Part shown: piece by piece, positions 57,556-64,000 of the stretch | How positions within the stretch are numbered: the stretch's first letter is position 1 | How the letters are laid out: each line of letters begins with the position of its first letter | NCBI RefSeq assembly: GCF_003344865.1 | Contig: NZ_CP031165.1 | Coordinates: 2,423,910 to 2,487,909 of the forward strand | DNA from: Euzebya pacifica | Lineage (GTDB): Bacteria > Actinomycetota > Nitriliruptoria > Euzebyales > Euzebyaceae | Direction of reading: 5' to 3' | DNA: 64,000 bases | Notes under the pieces: model-generated | What the model was told of the DNA's origin: nothing | The model's input: only the letters and a program-made list of their open reading frames with translations | Databases searched by the model: none | Made by a program: the position numbers and the translations under genes

Positions 57556-58500
57556 ATGGGCGAACGGTCGGCGGCGCAGCAGGGGAGCGGACGCTGGCGC
57601 GACGGGACGGGCGGCCGCGTCCGGGTGGGGCTGGCGCTCGCCGTCGCCACGCTGCTGGTCGTCGGGTCGACACTGGTGGCTGCCCGTGCCCCCTCCGCAC
57701 CCGTGGTCGCCCTCGCCGGCAGCCACGATCGTGCCGTAACCCCCGAGGAGGTGGGTCAGGCCCCGATCGCGCCGATTGCCACCGCCGAGCCGACGCCGAC
57801 GGAGGCCTCCACGTCGGCCGCCCCCACGTCGGCTGCCGAGCCGACGACGACGCCGACGCCGACGCCCAGCCCGTCACCCACCCCGCCGGTCGAACCCGAG
57901 GAGCAGCCGGGGACCTTCGCGCCGGCGGTCGATCCGCAACCGAGGGAGGCGTTCGTGACGGGGTTCCAGCCGTTCGCGAGCGTGGCGGGCATCGTGCTGC
58001 ACCATCCGGCCGACGTCGTGGAGCGGATCGGGTTCCACCAGTCCAACCACGAGGGTGCCCGCGACCTCGACGTGCTCGAGACCGCCGCCGCGCCACTGGT
58101 GCTGGAGTCACGCGACCGGCTCAGCGGGGAGCGCAGCGCCGCCGACGTCGTCGTCGACCCCGCGGGGGAGATCCGGTCGCCGGTCACCGGGACGGTCATC
58201 CGGGCGGGCACCTACACGCTGTACTGCGACCTGACCGACGAGTACGCCGTGATCGCCCCCGACGCCCAGCCGTCGTGGGAGGTCAAGGTCCTGCACGTCG
58301 TCGGCCTGCAGGTGGCCAGCGGCGACCGGGTCGAGGCCGGGGTGACCCCCCTGGCCGACCACGGCCACGTCCTGCCGTTCGCCTCACAGGTCGACGAATG
58401 GACCGCCGAGCCGTCGTGGCCGCACACCCACGTCGAGGTCGTCGACCCCTCGATCCCCAATCAGCCCAACCCCGGCAGCGGCTACGACGACTGCCCGTGA
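57556..58500 (+). CDS. Membrane-anchored M23/LytM-like protein (paralogue)
   Basis: The 314-residue protein has a cytoplasmic N-terminus, one membrane segment (about 25-47), a Thr/Pro/Glu-rich linker (about 65-120) and an extracytoplasmic domain nearly identical in layout to the protein at 45736: FHQSNHEGARDLD, IRSPVTGTVIRAGTY, VKVLHVVGLQVASG and EPSWPHTHVEVVDPSI. The same HEGARD spacing and the same pair of Cys (YC and the final DDC) are present. The anchor and linker differ from its secreted paralogue, so the two probably act at different distances from the membrane on peptidoglycan or a related polymer. Confidence 0.78.
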   Translation: MGERSAAQQGSGRWRDGTGGRVRVGLALAVATLLVVGSTLVAARAPSAPVVALAGSHDRAVTPEEVGQAPIAPIATAEPTPTEASTSAAPTSAAEPTTTPTPTPSPSPTPPVEPEEQPGTFAPAVDPQPREAFVTGFQPFASVAGIVLHHPADVVERIGFHQSNHEGARDLDVLETAAAPLVLESRDRLSGERSAADVVVDPAGEIRSPVTGTVIRAGTYTLYCDLTDEYAVIAPDAQPSWEVKVLHVVGLQVASGDRVEAGVTPLADHGHVLPFASQVDEWTAEPSWPHTHVEVVDPSIPNQPNPGSGYDDCP

Positions 58501-58510
58501 CCCAGCGGGC

Positions 58511-59317
58511 TCAGGCTTGCCAGGGACCGGCGAGCACCCGGTCCCACGTCTCCTGCGGCGAACGGTCCTCCGGCCGGCAGCGTTCCAGCCACCAGGTCAC
58601 CCCGGCATCGGCGTGGGCCGACAGGTCCTCCCCGGCCGCCGAGGTGCCCTCGTGCACCATCTCCATCGTCGTGGGGTCCTCGCGGTGCTCGGCGACGAAA
58701 GCGGCGACGTCCCGGAAGTCCTGGGGCGTCATGCCGCCGTCGGTGATCGGGAAGGCGCCGTCGAACCGGGCGGCCCGCTGCATCGGCTTGCGGTTGGGCC
58801 ACACCCCGGCGACCCAGATCGGCACGTGGTCCTGCAGCGGCGTGGGCTGCTGCACCACCCCGTCGACGGTGTAGTGCTGCCCGGCGAACGACACCGGCTG
58901 ACCAGCCCAGAACGCCTGGAGCAGCTCGAGGGACTCCTCCAGCATCGCGGCGCGGGCGCGTGGATCGGCCTCCTCGCCCAGCGCGTCGAACTCCACGGGA
59001 TGCACCCCGAGGCCGACGCCCAGCACCATCCGCCCGCCGGACAGGTGGTCCAGGGTCGTGACCTCGCGTGCAACCTTCCACGGACGGCGCCGGGCCAGGG
59101 GCGTCACCATCGGGCCGATCCGCACGCGTTCGGTCACGGCGGCGATGGCGGCCAGCGCGATCCACGGGTCGACCATCGGGGGCTGACCGGTCCGGCCGAT
59201 GTGATCCCAGACGAACACGCCGTCCCAGCCGGACTCCTCGGCGGCGACGGCAAGGTCGGCCAACCAGCCGATGTCGGCGTTGTCGCCGTGGTTGGCCACG
59301 GTCAGCCCATGACGCAT
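58511..59317 (-). CDS. LLM-class flavin/F420-dependent oxidoreductase
   Basis: The 268-residue protein has the luciferase-like fold with SGWDGVFVWDHIG, VRIGPMVTPLARRRPWKVAR, LSGGRMVLGVGLGVHPVEFD and PIWVAGVWPNRKPMQRAARF. Many actinobacterial members use coenzyme F420 instead of FMN; which cofactor is used here is not decidable. It begins in the stop of the carbonic anhydrase gene (shared base at 59317), so the pair is co-translated. The substrate is unknown. Confidence 0.85.
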   Translation of the reverse strand: MRHGLTVANHGDNADIGWLADLAVAAEESGWDGVFVWDHIGRTGQPPMVDPWIALAAIAAVTERVRIGPMVTPLARRRPWKVAREVTTLDHLSGGRMVLGVGLGVHPVEFDALGEEADPRARAAMLEESLELLQAFWAGQPVSFAGQHYTVDGVVQQPTPLQDHVPIWVAGVWPNRKPMQRAARFDGAFPITDGGMTPQDFRDVAAFVAEHREDPTTMEMVHEGTSAAGEDLSAHADAGVTWWLERCRPEDRSPQETWDRVLAGPWQA

Positions 59318-59829
59318 CAGCTGTCCTCGAGCGGGATCAGCCGTCCGGTCGTCACGTCGTAGGTGTAGCCCTCGACCGTCGTGCCGTCGGCCAGCAGCCC
59401 GGGCGTGCGCAGCCGGGCGACGTCCTCGGCCAGTGCGTCGGGTCCGTTGGCGTACAGCGCGTCGGGCACCTCGGTCATGCCCGTCTCGCGCAGCTTGGCC
59501 GCCAGCGCCTCGTCGGTCCCGGCGTTCCCGCACTTCGTGTGGTGGATCACCGCGACCTGCCGGACGCCGAGGAGCCTGCTGGACACCGCAAGCGAGCGGA
59601 CCGCATCGTCGGTGGCGCGCCCACCGGCGTTGCGGACCACGTGCGCGTCGCCGGCACCGAATCCGAGCGCCTCGCTCGGGACGATCCGGGCGTCCATGCA
59701 GGTCAGGACGGCGAGGCCCAGCCGTGGCGGGGCGTCCAGCCCCGGGTCCAGCGCGGGCGCCTCGGCGTTGCGGGCCATCAGGTCGACCGCGGCCGAGTCG
59801 TGATCGGGAGTGGAGGAGGTGAGGGACAT
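59317..59829 (-). CDS. Beta-class carbonic anhydrase
   Basis: The 170-residue protein has the zinc-binding motifs of beta-carbonic anhydrases: CMDAR (Cys near 44, Asp-Arg dyad), then HHTKCG (His and Cys near 97-100), with VVRNAGGRATDDAVRSLAVS between them. It interconverts carbon dioxide and bicarbonate in the cytoplasm. It is slightly shorter than the most common bacterial forms and belongs to the small actinobacterial subgroup. The downstream LLM oxidoreductase gene overlaps by one base. Confidence 0.88.
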   Translation of the reverse strand: MSLTSSTPDHDSAAVDLMARNAEAPALDPGLDAPPRLGLAVLTCMDARIVPSEALGFGAGDAHVVRNAGGRATDDAVRSLAVSSRLLGVRQVAVIHHTKCGNAGTDEALAAKLRETGMTEVPDALYANGPDALAEDVARLRTPGLLADGTTVEGYTYDVTTGRLIPLEDS

Positions 59830-59997
59830 GGGAGAGGGGGGGAGGAGTCGGGGACAGGGACCGTTCGGCAGTCTTCCACGCGGAAGGTGCCTTGCCCACG
59901 AGTGTCACCTGTTGAGCCGACAACACCGTCTGCAAGGTTTCCGTGACCGTGGGAGGAATGGCCTTCGCCACACGTCGGTCTGGCCGATGATGGGGGC

Positions 59998-62900
59998 GTG
60001 ACGCGCACCACCACTGCCTTGGCCTGGGTCCTGCTCGCCGCCCTCGTGGTGCCCGGACAGGCCCTCGCGCAGGACCGGCCGGCGGCCGACGGGGTCGAGG
60101 GGATCATCGTCGTGCTCGACGGCTCCGTCGACGGCATCGACGAGGTCGTGGCCAGCGCCGACGGGGACATCGACGTCATCGCACGCGACACCCTGTCGGT
60201 GGAGGTCGACGACCCGACACGGGCGATCGGCGACCTGACCGGCGTCGACGGCATCGACCTGGTCGAGCCCGACTGGCCCGTCCGGCTGGCCGCGCTGCCT
60301 GCGCCCGACGATCCACGGTTCGGCGACCAGTGGGGGCTGGCCAACACCGGCCAGGCCGGCGGCACGGCCGGGGTCGACGTCGGTGCGCTCGAGGCCTGGG
60401 ACCTGCTGGCCACCGGGGTCGTCGTCCCCGACGGCAGCGCCGGCCCGCTCGGCAACGACGTGGTGGTCGCCGTGTCCGACAGCGGCATCGATGCGTCCCA
60501 TCCCGACCTCGTCGACCGGATGTGGCGCTCGAGCGGGCAGCTGGCCGGCTGTCCGGACGGGAGCGTCGGCTACGACTGGATCGACGACGGCTGCGCTGCC
60601 CCGTCCAGCAACGGCGACGGGGAGGGCCACGGCACCCACGTGGCCGGCATCGTCGCCGCGACCATGGGCAACGCCGTCGGCACCGCGGGGCTCGCACCGC
60701 ACGCCCGGCTGCTCGACCTCCGGTTCCTCGACGCGGCCGGCAACGGCACGACCTCCGATGCGATCGCCGCGATCAACGTCGCCATCGATCTCGTCGAGGC
60801 CGGGGTGGACCTGCGCGTGTTCAACGCGTCGTGGAGCGGCAACGGCTATTCCTCCTCCCTGGCGCAGGCCATCGCCGAGGCCGAGGCCGCGGGCATCCTC
60901 CTGGTCGCCGCGGCCGGCAACGAGGGCGCCGACAACGACACGACCCCCACCTATCCCTGTGGCTACGCCGCCGCCAACGTCATCTGCGTCGGCGCGACCG
61001 ATCGCAACGACAACGTGTCGTCGTTCAGCAACCACGGCACCATCAGCGTCGACCTCGGCGCGCCGGGCAGCGCCATCCACTCGACCGCACGAGGCGGCGG
61101 GACGACCGTGATGAACGGCACCTCCATGGCCGCCCCGCTCGTGGCGGCCACCGGTGCGCTGCTCGCGGGCTGCGGGGTCGACCTCGCCGACATCCGCACT
61201 GCGATCCTCGGGGGCGTCGAACCCGTCGCGGGACAAACCGACGCCTGGGCGACTGGAGGCCGGCTCGACCTGGCCGAGTCCGTCAGGCTCGCTGGCTGTG
61301 ACGGCAGCCGGATCGCCGCACCGGGCGCCCCCGGACCGAACTTCGTGGGTGGAACCGGTGACGTCGTCACCTGGCAGCCCGGCGGTGCTGACCGCTTCGC
61401 GGTGGAACGCACGGCCGTCGGCGGCAGCACCTGGACCACGGTCGCTGACGGGTTGACCGAGGCGACCGCTGACCTCTCCGCCCTCCCGGAGGGCAGGCTG
61501 GCCCTTCGGGTCCGCGGCACGCTCGAGGCCACCGGTGCGACGGCGCTGTCCCCCGTGGCCACTCCCGTGGTCATCGACCGGACCGCCCCGTTGGCCCCCC
61601 GGATCGACTTCGACCGTGCCGGCGTCCTGCTCGACGGGACCACTTGGTACCCGGCAGGCACGTCAATGCACGTCGAGGCCACCGACCGGCTGGCGCCCGA
61701 CACCTCCGCCGGCAGCGGTGTCGAACCCCACGACGTCCTGCTCGACACCCACGGCCCCGTGGGCGAGGTGCAGGTGGCCGACCGGGCCGGCAACGTCTCG
61801 CCGCCCACCGACCCCGGTGCCGCAGTCGACGCGGCCGCGCCCGTGGTCGAGATCGTCGGGTGTCCCACCGACGCCGTGGAGCAGGACGCAGCCGTCAGCG
61901 TCACCGTGACCGCCAGCGACATCGGCTCGGGGCTGGACCTGGACCCATCCGGGACGCGACCGCTGTCCACCGATACGCCGGGTCCGCACGAGCTGGTGGT
62001 CGAGGCACGGGACCACGTCGGATCCAGCACCACGGCGTCGTGCAGCTGGACCGTCAGCAGCGCCGATGGGACGCCGCCGACCGACCCGCCCCCTCCACCA
62101 CCCGGTCCCGCGCCGCCGCCACCGAGCGGCGGTGGCGCACCACCCGCGCCTGCCCTGAGCGAAGAGCCGACCGAGGAGCCGGAAGAACCCGCGGCCGCGC
62201 CGCCGACGGAGCCGACATCCCCCGACAGCGTCGAACGGGTCGACGACCCGTCCCCGCTCGCGGCCGCGACCAGCATCTCCCGCCTCCGCTTCGCCGACGC
62301 CGACGCCACCCGAGCGGCCGCTGACGGACGCCCGGCCCAGCACGCGGTCCTCGTCCGCGACGACGCCTTCGCCGATGCGCTGGCCGGCGCATCGCTGAGC
62401 GGAGATGGGCCACTCCTGCTGACCGACGGCACGACCCTGTCGACCGAGACGGCCGAGGAGCTGCGGCGGGTCCTGCCTGCCGGAGCGACCGTCTACCTCC
62501 TGGGCGGGGTCGGGGCGCTGTCGGCCGAGGTCGAGGACCGGGTGACCGCGCTCGGTTACCTGCCCGTCAGGCTGGCCGGGGCGACGAGGGTCGAGACGTC
62601 GATCGCCGTGGCCGACGAGCTGCTCCGCCTCGGCAGCAGCCCCGCCCGTGTCATGCTGGCCCGCGCCGACGGGCCCGCCGACAACCCCACGGCTGCATGG
62701 GCCGACGCCGTCAGCGGCGGTGCACACGGCGCCAGGACGGGCACACCGGTGCTGCTCACCCCCAGCGCCACCCCGCACCCGGCGGTGATGGACTGGCTGG
62801 CCGACCACGGCGCCGCGCCCGTCCTGCTCGGCGGCACGGCTGCCCTGTCGGACGCCCACGACGAGCTGGCCGGCGCCACACGTGTGGAGGGTCCCGACCG

Positions 62901-63186
62901 GGCCTCCACGGCGATCGCCGTCGGCGAGCGGCTCTGGGGCGTCGCGAGCCCCTTCGCCGCGGTCACCGTGATCGGTGGCTGGGACGTGGACGGCTGGGCT
63001 CGCGGGCTGGCCGCCGCTGGCCTCGCCGCCGACAACGACGCGCCGCTGGTGCTGGTCGGCGACGACGTCCTCCCGGCATCGACCGCGGCCGCCACGCGGT
63101 GCGCGACCCTCTTCCTCGTCGGCGGGACCGACACCATCTCGGCTGGCGTCGAGGCGTCGATGCGGGAGGCGTGTCCGACGCAATAG
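59998..63186 (+). CDS. Secreted subtilase with cell-wall-binding repeats
   Basis: The 1062-residue protein has a GTG start and signal peptide (residues 1-25), a short propeptide and an S8 domain with Asp near 160 (VAVSDSGIDASHPDL), His near 212 (GHGTHVAGIVA) and Ser near 375 (NGTSMAAPLVA). Beta-sandwich segments (about 440-680) lead to a Pro-rich hinge (about 690-715) and three cell-wall-binding repeat 2 units (about 755-1062; AGATRVETSIAVADEL, AGATRVEGPDRASTAIAVGE). Like the subtilase at 49949 it is probably held on the wall by its C-terminal repeats, but it lacks PA, DUF11 and Calx-beta regions. The two likely have different substrates. Confidence 0.88.
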   Translation: MTRTTTALAWVLLAALVVPGQALAQDRPAADGVEGIIVVLDGSVDGIDEVVASADGDIDVIARDTLSVEVDDPTRAIGDLTGVDGIDLVEPDWPVRLAALPAPDDPRFGDQWGLANTGQAGGTAGVDVGALEAWDLLATGVVVPDGSAGPLGNDVVVAVSDSGIDASHPDLVDRMWRSSGQLAGCPDGSVGYDWIDDGCAAPSSNGDGEGHGTHVAGIVAATMGNAVGTAGLAPHARLLDLRFLDAAGNGTTSDAIAAINVAIDLVEAGVDLRVFNASWSGNGYSSSLAQAIAEAEAAGILLVAAAGNEGADNDTTPTYPCGYAAANVICVGATDRNDNVSSFSNHGTISVDLGAPGSAIHSTARGGGTTVMNGTSMAAPLVAATGALLAGCGVDLADIRTAILGGVEPVAGQTDAWATGGRLDLAESVRLAGCDGSRIAAPGAPGPNFVGGTGDVVTWQPGGADRFAVERTAVGGSTWTTVADGLTEATADLSALPEGRLALRVRGTLEATGATALSPVATPVVIDRTAPLAPRIDFDRAGVLLDGTTWYPAGTSMHVEATDRLAPDTSAGSGVEPHDVLLDTHGPVGEVQVADRAGNVSPPTDPGAAVDAAAPVVEIVGCPTDAVEQDAAVSVTVTASDIGSGLDLDPSGTRPLSTDTPGPHELVVEARDHVGSSTTASCSWTVSSADGTPPTDPPPPPPGPAPPPPSGGGAPPAPALSEEPTEEPEEPAAAPPTEPTSPDSVERVDDPSPLAAATSISRLRFADADATRAAADGRPAQHAVLVRDDAFADALAGASLSGDGPLLLTDGTTLSTETAEELRRVLPAGATVYLLGGVGALSAEVEDRVTALGYLPVRLAGATRVETSIAVADELLRLGSSPARVMLARADGPADNPTAAWADAVSGGAHGARTGTPVLLTPSATPHPAVMDWLADHGAAPVLLGGTAALSDAHDELAGATRVEGPDRASTAIAVGERLWGVASPFAAVTVIGGWDVDGWARGLAAAGLAADNDAPLVLVGDDVLPASTAAATRCATLFLVGGTDTISAGVEASMREACPTQ

Positions 63187-63207
63187 CCGCCCGTTAGGCT
63201 GGCCCGG

Positions 63208-63675
63208 ATGTCCGATGCCCAGCAGCAGCCCCTCCCCGACGGCGTTCCCGAGGTCCGGATCGGTGACGCCGAACGCGACCGGGTCATCCGCGACCTGCAG
63301 GCCCACTACCGCGACGGCCGGCTCGGCCTCGGCGAGTTCGAGGACCGGGTCGAGCAGGTTGCCGCCGCGCGGACGGCCAGCCAGCTGGACCACGTCCTCG
63401 TCGACCTGCCGGTGCTGCAGGACGGGCAGCCGGTGACGACCCAGCCTGCATCGACGGGTGTCACGGGAGCGGACACACGCTCGGGCCTGTCCGCGGCCGA
63501 CCGCAACGCCGTGGTGCGTCTGGCGGTGCTGTCGGTGTTCTTCGTCGTCCTGTGGGCCGTGACCAGCGGGGTCGGCAGCCACTTCTGGCCGATCTACCCC
63601 ATCCTCGGCATCGGCATGGGCACGGCGTTCCAGGTGTTCTCCGCCGACGAGGACGACGACACCGCCGAGTCCTGA
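63208..63675 (+). CDS. DUF1707 (SHOCT-like) membrane protein
   Basis: The 155-residue protein has the N-terminal DUF1707 domain (about 16-68: IGDAERDRVIRDLQAHYRDG, RLGLGEFEDRVEQVAAARTA), a polar linker and two closely spaced hydrophobic segments near residues 98-135 (LAVLSVFFVVLWAVTSGVG, IYPILGIGMGTAF) that could form a hairpin in the membrane. DUF1707 is common in actinobacteria; the function is unknown. The gene starts 22 bases after the subtilase stop and may be co-transcribed with it. Confidence 0.85.
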   Translation: MSDAQQQPLPDGVPEVRIGDAERDRVIRDLQAHYRDGRLGLGEFEDRVEQVAAARTASQLDHVLVDLPVLQDGQPVTTQPASTGVTGADTRSGLSAADRNAVVRLAVLSVFFVVLWAVTSGVGSHFWPIYPILGIGMGTAFQVFSADEDDDTAES

Positions 63676-63738
63676 CCGAGTCCTGACCGGACCGGCCACC
63701 GCCCGCCCTGACCCGGCCGGCCGGCCACCGCTCGCCTG

Positions 63739-63880
63739 ACCCGACGCGTGTCGGGTGTTGGGCCGCCCGTCGAAGGAACCCGACAACCGGTCGCGGTTCC
63801 GCCCCCGCCGAACCCGACGCGTGTCGGAAACGGGGCCGCCCGTCGTGGATACCCGACACGCGGTCGGTGCCGAAAACGCC
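63739..63880. repeat. Two-copy intergenic repeat with hairpins
   Basis: A block of about 66 bases occurs twice, 73 bases apart: ACCCGACGCGTGTCGG (63739-63754 and 63812-63827), each followed by GGGCCGCCCGTCG and then a CCGAC...GGTCG hairpin. CCGAC-GCGT-GTCGG can form small stem-loops. The region between 63676 and 63934 contains no gene. Confidence 0.65.
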
Positions 63881-63881
63881 G

Positions 63882-63917
63882 AACGGGTCGGCCGTCCCGG
63901 AGGACGACCGACCCGTT
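63882..63917. terminator. Terminator-like hairpin before fasciclin gene end
   Basis: AACGGGTCGG...CCGACCCGTT with an inner GTCC/GGAC pair is a long stem followed by TT. It lies 18 bases beyond the stop of the fasciclin gene on the minus strand. Confidence 0.6.
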
Positions 63918-63934
63918 TCCGGAAGGACCGGGTG

Positions 63935-64000
63935 CTAGCTGCTGGGCAGCAGCACGGAGTCGATCAGGTGCACGGTCGCGTTGGCGGTCTGGACGTCGGG
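63935..64000 (-). CDS. Fasciclin-domain protein (C-terminal end only)
   Basis: Read on the minus strand from the window edge, the frame gives PDVQTANATVHLIDSVLLPSS and then TAG (63935-63937). This is the typical last strand and helix of a FAS1/fasciclin domain, in which NATVHLIDSVLLP forms the final conserved H2 box. The rest of the gene lies beyond the right edge. Fasciclin-domain proteins in actinobacteria are usually small secreted or lipid-anchored adhesion-type proteins. Only 21 residues are available, so the assignment rests on this motif. Confidence 0.75.
   Translation of the reverse strand, partial: PDVQTANATVHLIDSVLLPSS

Noticed and set aside
55773-58874. A 1033-codon plus-strand frame over the acetolactate-synthase-like gene and its neighbours
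   Set aside because: It covers the antisense of a well-supported enzyme and then passes out of frame through the M23-like gene; it is a complementary-strand artefact.

Overview
This is a very GC-rich window, apart from one lower-GC stretch, from a Gram-positive, actinobacterial-type chromosome. The clearest lineage markers are the linked set gcvH / FHA protein / MerR (FtsR-like) / bifunctional nuclease / second MerR (20.3-24.7 kb), eukaryote-type Ser/Thr kinases, GTG starts and dense overlapping operons. Large exported subtilases ending in cell-wall-binding repeat 2 modules suggest the Nitriliruptoria/Euzebya branch, but that assignment is inference.

1-17.2 kb is an integrative and conjugative element lying against the 3' end of a tRNA-Pro(GGG) gene. 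From left to right it carries: a type IV secretion block (polytopic channel protein cut by the window edge, SCO6880-like protein, VirB4-like ATPase, TraG/VirD4-like coupling ATPase, DUF4913 protein, small HTH protein); two different ISL3-family insertion sequences in tandem that share the same 8-bp target; a lower-GC type III restriction-modification pair as defence cargo; decayed IS3-type transposase and secreted-protein relics; a small HTH/excisionase-like gene; and a tyrosine integrase with an unusual helix-turn-helix-like insert.

17.3-32.7 kb is mostly chromosomal housekeeping: membrane proteins, a CDP-alcohol phosphatidyltransferase, the gcvH-FHA-MerR-DacF-Bfn-MerR cluster, secreted proteins (a 48-aa peptide, a BNR/sialidase-like protein, a 699-aa orphan), an Lrp regulator, a CapA-type protein, and a single reading frame joining a GNAT acetyltransferase to a complete dUTPase. 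A tRNA-Gly(GCC) gene with promoter and terminator follows.

33-35 kb holds a hipBA-type toxin-antitoxin operon whose upstream region has four 18-bp inverted-repeat operators at about 30-bp spacing. 35-49.8 kb has an RDD protein with nine 9-residue repeats, ChaB/Rho_N and DUF3253 proteins, DUF421, oxidoreductases, an MFS transporter, an aldehyde dehydrogenase and two membrane Ser/Thr kinases with different extracellular domains.

49.9-64 kb is a cell-surface region: two multidomain subtilases (1916 and 1062 aa) with C-terminal cell-wall-binding repeats, the second of a pair of M23/LytM-like exported proteins (the first is at 45.7 kb), an acetolactate-synthase-like enzyme, an LLM flavin/F420 oxidoreductase overlapping a beta-carbonic anhydrase, a DUF1707 protein, and the end of a fasciclin-domain gene running off the right edge.
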